A stretch of 64,000 nucleotides of DNA from Imbricaverruca yamaguchii (Eukaryota > Arthropoda > Thecostraca > Neoverrucidae). The notes under the pieces are model-generated. The model worked only from the letters and a program-made list of their open reading frames with translations, ran no database searches and was not told the origin of the DNA. Where the stretch lies: the NCBI GenBank assembly GCA_034440575.1, contig JAOTOL010001548.1, positions 1,213,501 to 1,277,500 of the forward strand, written 5' to 3'. Shown piece after piece: positions 12,701-21,913 of this stretch (its first letter is position 1; each line of letters begins with the position of its first letter). Made by a program: the position numbers and the translations under genes.

Positions 12701-15700
12701 GACGGCGAGACCATGCTCAGAGACAACTCGTCCTTACTGCGGCAGACGGCGAGACCATGCTCAGAGACACCTCGTCCACGCTGCGGCAGACGGCGAGACC
12801 ATGCTCAGAGACACCTCGTCCTCACTGCGACAGACAGCCAGACCATGCTCAGAGAAACCTCGTCCACGCTGCGGCAGACAGCGAGACCATGCTCAGGGAA
12901 ACCTCGTCCTCACTGCGACAGACGGCGAGACCATGCTCAGGGAAACCTCGTCCACATTGCGGCAGACGGCGAGACCATGCTCAGGGAAACCTCGTCCTCA
13001 CTGCGACAGACAGCCAGGCCATGCTTAAGGACACATATAGCTCGGTTGGTAGAGCGTTAAGCATTTAACCAAGCGGTTCAAGTTCCCAGTGTCTGTCCGG
13101 ACGAGGCGGTATTTATAGCTTCAGGCGTCAGTGCAGTTAAGGGGTCGGCGTGGTCGCTGTAAGTGGTTCCACTGCACCTTCCATGCACCTGGAAGTCCCG
13201 TGTGCCTGCGTGGGACGACGTATTAATAGGAGCTCTCGATGGGCTGGCATTGCCCGTCCGGGAGTCCAACACCTGACATACTGTCGTCACGCAGCTCGTA
13301 CACGCGCATCCGAGAGTCCAACACCTGACATACTGTCGTCACGCAGCTCGTACACGCGCATCCGAGAGTCCAACACCTGACATACTGTCGTCACGCAGCT
13401 CGTGCACGCTCAAACAACAGTCAAAAAACTAACACTGTCGTCACGCAGCACGTACACACGCATCCGTTCGCCACTCGAAATTTTGCGGTGGCTCTTCAAT
13501 CCCTGTCCTCACTGGTTTCAAGATGGTTCTCCGCGCATCGATCGATCTCGCTGCCAGAGAAGCACAGCGTGTCCGTACCTGTCATTCACTGTGAAAACCG
13601 AGCTCAATTTGACTAAAATGTAAATCGTTCTGGCGGCAGTCGCTTCTGTGAAGGCTAAGCGCTCAACTTAGTCTGTTCTTTTTTGGATACAGATCATTCA
13701 AACCAAAAGGCCGTTAAGTGAAAATTGGTGGATCACAGCAATACGCGAGACGTTTTACTGAAAAGGCCATTTCCAGTGATGAGGTTTCAACAGAGAACAA
13801 AGAGAGGAGCAATTGGTGTGCTGTGCCACACTTGCATTATTATTTTCAACACGAGCCGAAGCTGTTGTTCAATGAAACGCTAAGCGGTTTATGTTATGTA
13901 CCGTGAGGATATGCATTCAGGAATGTTGCGAGGAATCGCCAGGATATTAAAAGTCCCATGGTTTAGACAATTCTGACCGATGGTCCGCATGATAACACTG
14001 TTCGCATCCCGTTCTTGCCTTTCTCTAATTCGCTATTAGTCGCAATACAGTCTTGGTGTGCACTCCCCCACGCTTTCCACACTACACCTGTCTGAGCGAC
14101 ACCAGTCTGTCGCAACAGTGAACTGCATTCCTTACTTGTTGTACGCCCGGTATGAACAACGCAGAGCTCCATCAAACGCGTCGAACATGTGAATCGGATG
14201 GGCACGACTGGACGAGACGTAGCTGAAATAAGGCCAGGGCGGGTCAGCACTGCATTATACATATAGGCATGGACGAGGTCCACAGACACAGCAGACAATG
14301 TTTGCACGGGAGGCATGATGACGTCCGCCCAATTGTCGCAAAGGTACCCTACCCACCAAGCCGAAACATCTTGGAGGAGTCCAAGACGCCAGACCCTATT
14401 TAGAAAGCAAAGCATGGTCCATAAAGTATGCTGATATATATTATCAAGCATATGATAACATTACAAAGCAGGGCTGGAGATTTCTCACAAAGCCAAGGGG
14501 CCCTAGTCCTTATATTGGAGACACATTTTTTGGTTAAATACGGAAAATATCAAATTCACATTAGCACGATACCAAACCATGGGGGTCCAAACCACCGGTG
14601 CACCTGGAACCTCCAGCCATGCAACAAAGCGAAAGAAATCAAAGTGAAAGATGCCGCTGGTGAGTTGTAATTCAGAAACCAGTCGATAAGGTCATTTTGC
14701 ATCTGTGAAATCAAACACTTACATTGCACGATAGGCGTCGCACAACTTGACAATGGGTAGGACACACCAGTAGCTCAGACAATTTCCGATATTCACCAAC
14801 ATGTGGCGGGTGTGTCGCTGCGCATTCGAGGAAACCAGGCGTAGTCGAAAATGAGCTCGCCCTCGTACGAGTGCAGCACCACATCGGGTTCAGGCAGCGG
14901 CTCCGGAGGAGCGACGGTGGCGCCATACAGCTGCTGCGGCAGGTTTAGCAGCCGCAGACGACTGTCCTCGCTGCACACCAGCAAGCACGTACCGTCCGGG
15001 GACCTGGAGTACGAACGAGTGCGTCAGTATACTAACGCTACCAACTGCAGCACCGGCCGGGCACTCGGAGCACGAACGTGCGTGTCAGAGGACAACGGCA
15101 CCTGTAGCACGGTCAGGCAGCTCCACACATATCAGCGTTATTAAGTACTGCACCGGCTGGTGACTCAACACGAGCATGCGTGTCACGGAACGATAGCACC
15201 TATATGACCGTCCGGGCAGTTCCATACAGACAAGTGTTACCAATTACAACACCGGCCGGGCACTCGGAGCACGAACGTGCGTGTCAGAGGACAACGGCAC
15301 CTGTAGGACTGTCCGGGCAGTTCCATACAGACCAGTGTTACCAACTGCAGCTCCGTATGGTTATCTGAATCGCATGCATGCCGGTAAAATCAAGGCAGCT
15401 CGAGGAAAACAGAACTGTCGCTCTGTCCGCGGACCCAGGATGCAAGCAGATGTGTCAGAGAGCAACATTGTCATGTGCAATACCATCCTCAGACCCGGGG
15501 GACCAACAGGCGTGTTAGAGAGCAACATTGTTGTGTGCAATACCATCCTCAGACCCGGGGGACCAACAGGCATGTCAGAGAGCAACATTGTCGTGTGCAA
15601 TACCATCCTCAGACCCGGGGGACCAACGGGTGTGTCAGGGAGCAACATTGTATGCAATACCGTCCTCAGACCCGGGGGACCAACAGGCGTGTCAGAGAGC

Positions 15701-18053
15701 AACATTGTCGTGTGCAATACCATCCTCAGACCCGGGGGACCAACGGGTGTGTCAGAGAGCAACATTGTCGTGTGCAATACCATCCTCAGACCCAGGGGAT
15801 CAACGGGTGTGTCAGAGAGCAACATTGTGTGCAATACCATCCTCAGACCCGGGGGACCAACAGGCGTGTCAGAGAGCAACATTGTCGTGTGCAATACCAT
15901 CCTCAGACCCGGGGGACCAACGGGTGTGTCAGAGAGCAACATTGTCGTGTGCAATACCATCCTCAGACCCGGGGGACCAACGGGTGTGTCAGAGAGCAAC
16001 ATTGTCGTGTGCAATACCATCCTCAGACCCGGGGGACCAACAGGCGTGTTAGAGAGCAACATTGCCGTGTGCAATACGGTACTCAGACCCAGGAGACCAA
16101 CGGGTGTGTCAGAGAGCAACACTGTTGTGTGCAATACGGTACTCAGACCTGGAGGACCAACATGTGTATTACGGAAAATCGCCATGGTGTGCAGTGTCGT
16201 CATCAGACATGGAGGACCAACACGTGTGTCAGGGAGCAACATGATCGCTTGATACACACGCATTTGACGTAAAATGTCCTCACCTGATCTGCAGATGTGA
16301 CAAAATAATTAATCATGATGTAGCGAGAGACCTAAGCCGAGCATTAAATGCATTTAATAAATATGCATCTCGACTTGCCATGTCACATATTCACGCATGC
16401 CCTATGATACAAAATATTGCTAAAATCAGAGCATTCTACACATACATTCCACTTTTACAAACTACCAAACCTCTGTGATGTGGCTAGAAATAAACGGAAC
16501 GTTTGATTTCGCTTTGGCAGGAAGCATGTTGCACTTTTCTTGGCATAGCCAACTAACTAGCCAGAGCAGCTCCCCAAGAGCGCAGTTAATTAAAGCGCCG
16601 GCCGGCATTTGTCTTCCCTGTCCCAGCAAAACAGGGCTCCAGTCGCCTCACGCGGTCATGATAAAGCCGGGGACGAGCTACCGGGTCGGTTGTAGCGGTG
16701 CATCGACGATACCTTAATCTCTCGGTGGAAATTCTGCCCTTGAACTGGAATTCTCGGCTCCGGCCGAGGGGTTAGAGTTCACGCATAACAGTGAACTTAG
16801 CATTGGGCCGTAGTTCATAAAATCACCACAGCAAGAATTCTGACTAGATTAAAATATCAAAACTACACTTATATCTTGTCCTGGAAACAGTTGTTAAATT
16901 TCCTATAACTTTGTTGGGGACTGGGCTCTACCATATTTACCATATACCCACCAAGTCATTGCTTCTTAATATGGCACCCTATAGGGTGGACTCAACCAAC
17001 CAAATTCGCACAACTCATTAACTCCATGCCTTAGGGCCAACCAATCATTTCAAACTTCTCCACCCATGCCTAGAGCCATACCAACGACCTATCATATTCC
17101 GTCATTTACCACCCAGATCCCTTATATAACAACACTCGCACAACCTCACCAATAACCAGCCTGTGCTGTCCTGTGGGCCTCCCTATCTATGACGTACTGC
17201 TTCACCGAACCCACCATTTGCATCCTTTGGTGAAGTTATCGCTGCTGAACGGCGTCTTCAGGGTGGTGATGAGTCGCGGGTGGTGTCCGTACTGCGGTGG
17301 TGTCCAGGTCTCGTCTGGCTCGGCGGGGAGCTCCTCTGACGTCACCACCAGACCACGGTCCCCCGCAGACGCCGTCGCGTCATCGGCCTCCGTCTCTGAC
17401 GTCACCACCAGGCCACGGTCCACCGCAGACGCCATCGCATCCTCGGCCTCCGTCTGTGACGTCACTAGACCGCGGCCCACTGCCGACGCCACCACATCCT
17501 CGGCCTCCGTCTCTGACGTCACCACCAGACCATGCGCCACTCCCGACGCCATCGCGTCCTCGGCCCCCGTATGTGACGTCACCGCCAGACCGCCGACGGT
17601 CGCCGGTCTCGCGGCTAGCTCTGCGTCACCAGCGGACGTCACGGCCATCCCGCAGCCGGCGTCACGCTCCTCTGGCGTCACGTCAGGCTCGCTGGTCACA
17701 CACGAGCTCGCCACTCGACAGCCGTCCGCCTCTGGCGTCACCACTCGGAGGGCACTCGCCGCTGACGCGACACGTCCACCACATTCCATGTCCGACATCA
17801 CCGTTTGGCCAGCCATAACGCGATCGTCCAACGTCACCATGAGACCACGACTGGGTGCTGATGTCGCAGCTTGGTTGATGTCCATGTCATGGACACAATG
17901 GTCCGGCGCGATGGCTCGGTGATCCCCTGATGCCATTGACTGGTGGATATTTACCCTGTCTTCTGATGTAAACTCTGATGATCTCAGTACAAGGTGGTTG
18001 TGTGCAGGCTCCTCTGATGTCACTGATGGATCTTCAACCAACATGGCTTCCAT
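3553..18053 (-). CDS. WRAP53: WRAP53/TCAB1 homologue (telomerase Cajal body protein 1), nine coding exons
   Basis: Known role of the family: a WD40 propeller protein that binds the CAB box of scaRNAs and telomerase RNA and brings these RNPs to Cajal bodies. I joined exons 18053-17215, 15003-14797, 14222-14136, 11858-11722, 9723-9622, 6788-6673, 5352-5226, 4596-4473 and 3712-3553. Every intron is GT-AG, the phases agree throughout, and the total is 1899 nt (632 aa plus stop); human TCAB1 is 548 aa. Diagnostic stretches in family order are [76 protein letters not shown] and LATSSGQR. The extra length lies in an acidic, Ala/Ser/Thr-rich N-terminal tail with internal repeats. The start is the first in-frame ATG after a stop at 18099-18101; a 5' non-coding exon further upstream is possible. 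The introns are full of junction-derived minisatellites. Confidence 0.95.
3690..4195. repeat. Minisatellite of 51/41 bp derived from the exon 9 acceptor
   Basis: Ten intron copies plus the real site carry CYGRCAG|TGTACACCCG-type sequence on the minus strand (splice acceptor plus exon 9 start). Long units are 51 bp and short units lack 10 bp. It occupies most of intron 8. Confidence 0.92.
4196..4270. repeat. GAGACA simple repeat
   Basis: A purine-rich run of GAGAGG and GAGACA units that follows the exon-9-derived array directly. Confidence 0.85.
4473..4596 (-). CDS. WRAP53: WRAP53 exon 8
   Basis: The acceptor GCGTTTCAG joins G-GA-GAC, giving [15 protein letters not shown], then [17 protein letters not shown]. 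The donor is GTCAG|GTTAGT. It corresponds to the TCAB1 blade with VSVWDT and CTNGVS. Diverged extra copies of the acceptor (4605-4815) and one extra copy of the donor (about 4425-4450) lie next to it. Confidence 0.93.
4600..4815. repeat. Diverged tandem repeat carrying the exon 8 acceptor
   Basis: Four further degenerate copies of about 50 bp contain the complement of GTCTCCTG and CAACACAG(C/T)CC, the first bases of exon 8 with its acceptor (minus strand CTCCAGGAGACTG versus the real TTTCAGGAGACAG). Confidence 0.7.
5226..5352 (-). CDS. WRAP53: WRAP53 exon 7
   Basis: The acceptor is GGCGGCAG|GACCCG and the donor is AGCG|GTGAGA. It reads [19 protein letters not shown], then [20 protein letters not shown]. 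The LCWDLR and TNQR-YFD motifs are hallmarks of TCAB1. There is no array at either edge. Confidence 0.95.
5800..6672. repeat. 40-bp minisatellite, about 21 copies, carrying the exon 6 donor
   Basis: On the minus strand each unit holds GGCAGGAAGGTGCGCTGCTG, the last bases of exon 6 plus its donor, then TTGTACAGCTCCCACTA. Copies nearest the exon are closest in sequence; those at 5800-5930 are most diverged. Confidence 0.92.
6673..6788 (-). CDS. WRAP53: WRAP53 exon 6
   Basis: The acceptor is CTGCCGCAG|GACTGT and the donor is GGAAG|GTGCGC. It encodes [39 protein letters not shown]. Arrays flank both sides: a 40-bp repeat carrying its donor downstream and a higher-order array carrying its acceptor upstream. 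Confidence 0.95.
6789..7400. repeat. Higher-order repeat: 16-bp units plus exon 6 acceptor copies
   Basis: Runs of a 16-bp unit (CACAGTCGGTACACTG) are interrupted near 6900, 7062 and 7204 by GGAGCTGTACAGTCCTGCGG-like segments. These are the complement of the exon 6 acceptor and first exon bases. Confidence 0.85.
7510..8245. repeat. 62-bp minisatellite, about 12 copies (WRAP53 intron 5)
   Basis: The unit contains ACTACGTACTGTCGAGATAC and GGCAACTACACACTGTCGGG. 62 is not a multiple of 3, so stop-free runs in several plus frames come from unit composition. No similarity to a neighbouring junction was seen. Confidence 0.9.
8311..9140 (+). mobile_element. TTAA-flanked non-autonomous element (family 1), copy 1
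   Basis: It starts TTAACCCGCGTCGTCTCGGG and ends in a related inverted sequence (CCGGAAAGACGGGGAGGGCTAA). It shares its whole body with 21914-22763, including AAATTTGGCATACCT, TAGGGTCAACGAGTTAGTCA and CTCCCCAGAGCCAAAAACAT. No coding frame. It sits in WRAP53 intron 5. TTAA ends beginning with C runs recall piggyBac-type MITEs; that class is inference. Confidence 0.6.
9622..9723 (-). CDS. WRAP53: WRAP53 exon 5 (102 nt)
   Basis: The acceptor is GCCGACAG|ACAAG and the donor is GATAG|GTAATT. It encodes [18 protein letters not shown] and [13 protein letters not shown], the conserved GIVSCIAFS / YA-GSY-RS-G blade. The donor and the 24 or so exon bases before it are duplicated once, immediately downstream in the intron. 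Confidence 0.94.
   Translation of the reverse strand, partial: TRRAWPPSPASSPASASAPQHLTSTPSAPTSGR
10370..11150. repeat. 33-bp minisatellite, about 24 copies (WRAP53 intron 4)
   Basis: The unit, AGCCCACCATCAGCAGGTGA and GCCAGTAACGTAC, is a multiple of 3 and keeps both strands open. The plus frame from ATG 10302 to 11264 would encode 320 aa with an 11-residue repeat ([11 protein letters not shown]). No independent evidence of a gene. Confidence 0.9.
11722..11858 (-). CDS. WRAP53: WRAP53 exon 4
   Basis: The acceptor CTGCCGCAG precedes C-GTG-GAC-GAG (VDEV, after a split Asn codon), then [17 protein letters not shown] and [13 protein letters not shown]. The donor is AAGG|GTGAGC. This corresponds to the TCAB1 segment that reads LDE(L/I) followed by a blade ending in RPGR. 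The acceptor and first 11 exon bases recur about 26 more times upstream, in the 44-bp array of intron 3. Confidence 0.93.
11847..13025. repeat. 44-bp minisatellite, about 27 copies, carrying the exon 4 acceptor
   Basis: The first unit overlaps exon 4 itself. Each unit holds the complement of CTGCCGCAG plus GACGAGGT; some copies (near 12635, 12770, 12860) match the exon start exactly (CGTGGACGAGGT). Successive units alternate GCTCAGAGAC and GCTCAGGGAA. Confidence 0.93.
13029..13085 (+). other. tRNA-like fragment at the edge of the 44-bp array
   Basis: TAGCTCGGTTGGTAGAGCG and GCGGTTCAAGTTCC have A- and B-box character. The anticodon region and stems are incomplete, so it is a pseudo-tRNA or a SINE head. 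It marks the intron-side end of the exon-4-derived array. Confidence 0.4.
13265..13420. repeat. Short array of about 56 bp, 3 copies
   Basis: The unit includes GAGAGTCCAACACCTGACAT and CTGTCGTCACGCAGCTCGTA. It is in intron 3, distal to the exon-4-derived array. Diverged pieces continue to about 13465. Confidence 0.8.
14136..14222 (-). CDS. WRAP53: WRAP53 exon 3 (87 nt)
   Basis: A small exon with acceptor TTTCAG|CTACGT and donor AACAA|GTAAGG. It reads [16 protein letters not shown] then [12 protein letters not shown], the conserved TCAB1 segment linking two blades. It sits inside a longer open frame, so splicing defines it rather than stops. Neither of its junctions has been amplified, and intron 2 (574 nt) has no array. 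Confidence 0.93.
14797..15003 (-). CDS. WRAP53: WRAP53 exon 2
   Basis: The acceptor CTCCAG joins to G-TCC-CCG, completing W-S-P-D-G-T-C. The exon carries the first WD40 blade, [18 protein letters not shown], and [12 protein letters not shown], both characteristic of TCAB1. The donor TTG|GTGAAT leaves two bases of a Cys codon that exon 3 completes. Degenerate copies of its acceptor region lie upstream in intron 1. Confidence 0.93.
15005..15350. repeat. Degenerate repeat carrying the exon 2 acceptor
   Basis: CACCGGCCGGGCACTCGGAG with ACGAACGTGCGTGTCAG recurs about 200 bp apart, and it is recognisably the exon 2 edge (GTCCGGGGACCTGGAGTACG, ACGAGTGCGTCAG). About four degenerate copies. Confidence 0.6.
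15450..16240. repeat. 60-bp minisatellite, about 13 copies (WRAP53 intron 1)
   Basis: The unit contains CCTCAGACCCGGGGGACCAA and GTGTGTCAGAGAGCAACATT. Small deletions occur in a few copies. It may be a further derivative of the exon 2 acceptor (GGTCCCCGG-like core), but this is uncertain. Both strands are largely open. Confidence 0.9.
16570..16745 (+). mobile_element. SINE family B, copy 1 (diverged)
   Basis: It shares GCGCCGGCCGGC, TCCCCTGTCC-like, ACAGGG and GCCGGGGACGAGCTACCGGG with the reverse copy at 55735-55925. Two separated copies with the same order show a dispersed element. The tRNA-like A box is poorly preserved here. Confidence 0.55.
17215..18053 (-). CDS. WRAP53: WRAP53 exon 1 (N-terminal tail)
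   Basis: This exon encodes residues 1-279 and two bases of a Trp codon. It starts [11 protein letters not shown] and ends KGCK plus TG before the donor GTGGGT. Its second half has about four degenerate copies of a 20-residue unit ([23 protein letters not shown]) encoded by a 60-bp tandem repeat at about 17320-17600, so the variable tail is built on a coding minisatellite. The last 40 residues ([13 protein letters not shown] onward) lead into the conserved start of the propeller. The N-terminal tail is not conserved in the family, so the exact start is less certain than the 3' end. Confidence 0.88.
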
Positions 18054-18099
18054 TGCAATGATCAGATCATTGACCTTCAAAGAAGGCTTGATTGCATCT

Positions 18100-21000
18100 T
18101 AAAATGTCTTCTTTGTGTGTGATCAGAAAAAAGCTGGAGAAAGGAATGTTATAACTATGAAGTAGTTACATCATTGATAAAACAATAACAGGCTTTATAG
18201 CACATCCACAGGGACATTTTTATGAAATGGGAAATGCAATCATCCAATTTGTGCAACAGACCTTGTTTGCATTTGATAAATCACTAATGAGCAGTTTGGC
18301 ACATATTCATGCATGCTGGATTACACTGAGCTTATTGCAACCAATAAACAAAACAGATTGTATGCAACTTCAACCTTCAGGCAGACCTAACCCCTTCTAA
18401 GAACCTCAGATCCCTCTGAACCATTTTCCACAGAAAGTGGAGTATTTTTGATCCATTGGTTGATTCTACAGGTTTTGTTCTGTTCTGTTCTGTTCTGTAC
18501 CTACCAATGTTCTGAACCATTGGTAGGTATAAAGGCAAATAGAAGCATGATTGAATACTGTAACATTTTAGTTTTTTCACATGAATACAGTCATCATACT
18601 CCAAATAAATGGAGGTATTATTTTCTATTAATTTCTTCAAATGAACACCATATAAAACTGGATGAATGCGTAAACTGGATGAATGTATAAACTGGGTGTA
18701 TGGATAAACTGTATGTATGGATGTATGAAACTGAGTTTATCCTGTGATAAACTCAGCCTGGTGTTCATCTACAGAAATAATCATATTACAATATTATTAG
18801 TTGACACAACAAAGGTATGTCATTACAGTTTGTTGGCTATTGTAATTTTGGGGCACATCAACTGCATCGGTCATGTAGCACCCTGGTATGTCAATACAGA
18901 TGGCTACAAGTAATGTGATCTCATGACGACACACATTCACACCACCAGGCAGCACATCGGGTGAATGTTTAATAGTATGTGCACACACTTAGTCAAAACT
19001 AACCTAAATGTCGTATGTCGTGAGTCGTGAGTACACTAGTAACCACAGTGGAATTTGCACATGTTTTATCCAGTTTCTAGTACACCCTGAATAATAACTC
19101 CACTATGTAAAGAGTCTTGAACTGTGCCATACAACTTCTGGATGCCCTGTTTGTCAGCTCAGCATGGTTGAGGTTGACATTTAAAATGAAAAATCAAGCG
19201 GACCAATTTGAAGCACATGCGGCATATACGTAACCATAAACTGGGCCCAAACAGCTGATTTCCACACGGCCATCAAATTCGCAACATATTCTAACACATT
19301 CACTCAGGTCTTCCTACCCGTTCCTGGTGGTGGATAGGAAGACGGAAGGGATATTATATTAGGATGCCCAACTTAACCTAACATACCTAGCCTCACCTAC
19401 ATCACCTAACCAAACCCAATCTAACCTAGCATAATCATGGGTACTGCACAACCCATCCTAACCTAACTCACATTACATCACCGATCGTGCGAAAGGACCG
19501 TTTTCATCTTCCTGGCTGGATGTCCATGTTCATCCACATCACGATATATTGCTAAATTATCATTCACATCCATCGAAAAGAGCCTTTCCTATATTCCTAT
19601 ACATCATTACATGTTAGTGATGTTGACAAAGTGCAACAAAATATCCAAGGGTCATAATGTCCAATGGGATATAATTTCCAAATTACCCAGATCAACCTCC
19701 ATGGGTCTTCATGGTAAATCTCAAGATGCGTAAATCTGGTGCACCCCCGCAGCTGGTATAGTGTATGTAAGACCGTGGTCTGATTTTTGTTCATTTTGCT
19801 GGTGATTTATGTGATTTGAATGAACGTGACATTAATTTTGGGGGAAACAAAAACGAAGATTCATGCAATTGAAGCTTAGGTACATGGGTAGGTAGGACCT
19901 AGGTAGGTAGGTACCTACCTAGCTACCTAGCCATCTACCTACCTAGGAAGTTGGCATGGTAACTATTCCACATTAATACATTTAGATTCATTTTGATCTT
20001 TATACTTGCTGGTACCTGCTTGCACTCATCTCAGTAGTCATTTCACAATGCAGAGAGCATTGAAATCATTCAATTAACATTGAAACACCAGAAAGAATGC
20101 TTGGCAGTCCAGATGCACATTACTCCCCTTGACAAATATGGAGTATAGAAAATATTTCACCTTTTTGGGTGGGGTATCATATAATGAAGATCATTGCACA
20201 TTTGGAATGAAACCTATTAGAGCATAACATAATAGATTCACAATTTGTGCTGAGTTGTGTTCAGTTGGGTAATATAGCAGGAAAATATTGTTCAAATGAA
20301 AGGAATATGAGTGTAACAACCCAACCCAGCCTGGCTAGACTTCCATGTTTGCAAGAAATTATTTAAATGGAACATGCAAACATTTTCCAGTTAAGTATTA
20401 ATTTAACCTAGTGCAGCTATCCCAATCCCTGAAATAAAAATTGTTTCCGAGAACAAAATTGGAAAATTTCTGAAAAGTGGTCCAACTTAAAAGAAAAGCT
20501 AAGCTAGCCAAGACATTGCTTGCTTAATGGAGGTAAAGTGTGTATCAGGCTTGCCTAGTGGATATCTTAAAATGCAATTAACTATAGCATAATGCAGTGT
20601 AGCCTTACCTAGCCTAACTTACTTATGATTGCTATATGACTTACACAGTCACTGTGCCCCGAAACCACAACTTACTTATGATCACCTAAAGCCTTCTGGT
20701 GTTTGATTGCTTGAATCATACCCATGTTGGATCACATAAACCATAATGTTAAATTGCCTAATCTCATAAGGTGCATACATTACGTTTTCCCATTGCACAT
20801 TGCAATGAAGTCCACACCATCTGCTGTGTTCATCCTGAGTAGTGTGATTCTCAGTAGTGAATATGTTGCCTATCTGTGATGATCAAAGGATGTAAATTGC
20901 ACAAGAATAAGTTGGTGTATTATTGCACTTTAAGACATCCATAAGATGCACATAGATTTTCCGTTAGTGAAGCTATCAATGGGTTTGTGTTTAATTTGGT

Positions 21001-21180
21001 TAGGTTAGGTTTTTCTTTTAAGTTATCTATTAAGAAAAAGATATAGTTCTAAAGAGTAATTATTAATTCTGTTTCTTCTGTTTCTTCAAAAATGACTTAG
21101 GCTTTGTCAGGCTAGGTTGTATTTTTTTCAAGTTGAGGATGCAAAGAAAGAAGATTGCATGATAGTTTCCTTCCTATCTC
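18100..21180. other. Gene-free AT-richer region upstream of WRAP53
   Basis: No conserved frame, tRNA or array was seen. It should hold the WRAP53 promoter and any 5' non-coding exon, but I could not place a core promoter. A TTCTG run lies at 18475-18497 and an inverted repeat at 19877-19947. Confidence 0.6.
19877..19947. repeat. Palindromic TAGG/CCTA inverted repeat
   Basis: GGTAGGTAGGACCTAGGTAG is followed by its near complement (ACCTACCTAGCTACCTAG, then CTACCTACCTAGG). The arms could form a hairpin of 25-30 bp. Confidence 0.75.
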
Positions 21181-21184
21181 AGGG

Positions 21185-21365
21185 GTTTTTGCCCATCCCA
21201 TATCAGAGGTCTTTTTATGCCTCCTGATGTTGTTTGTGGACAGTGAAAAATGGCATGTGGCAGTGCAACAAAATTTGGCACACCTTTCCACATGTCAATT
21301 TAATATGTGTGAACATTTTGAAGTCATGTCATCTGTGGTCAATGAGTTATTCACTGAATTAGGTG
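21185..21365 (+). mobile_element. TTAA element family 1, short diverged fragment
   Basis: AAATTTGGCACACCTTTCCA and GGTCAATGAGTTATTCA align in order with the left third of the family 1 copies. The ends are missing. Confidence 0.4.
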
Positions 21366-21913
21366 CTTGATGATCTTGCTCTTGAACTCATTGCTGTTGT
21401 TTCTGCAGTGTTTGGAGTCAGACCACCCATTCCATTTGCTGATTGTTCTTTCACTAAGGTGCCATTTTATTGAATGACTTTGTGCAGTGAGCTTCTGAAG
21501 CCTGATCTGGACCTTTAGCTTCAACATATCCATCCTTGATGTAAAATATGTGATATCACTATATGCAAATTGCATGTGTGGCCTGAAAAAAAACTTGATC
21601 AAAATATCTGTTCAGACTATTGTGTACTACCTCCATCCAATGCTGTGCAATCTTTAATATAAGCAGTAGTCATTAATGTGTACTTAAGACAAATAAAATC
21701 ATTTTTTGATCATCTGGTATTTGAAAACAGAAAACATTTCTTCTCTGGCATTTCTTTGGGGAATGCATTATTTGAAAACAAATGGTTGTCACACTTCAGC
21801 TTAGCCTTATGTATCTCCAATCCTGGTGCTTTAAATAATACCTGTGCTTACTTGATATGAATCTCAAATGATACATTAATTATAAATGCTATATTTTGTA
21901 AAGCCAGCCTGTG

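Noticed and set aside
11879..13068. Three plus-strand frames of 265-381 residues
   Set aside because: They are antisense to WRAP53 within the exon-4-derived array; 44-bp periodicity explains the openness.
19370..19480. Interstitial telomere repeat (CCTAA, the arthropod type)
   Set aside because: Only two consecutive CCTAA units occur at any place; the rest is degenerate A/C-rich sequence.
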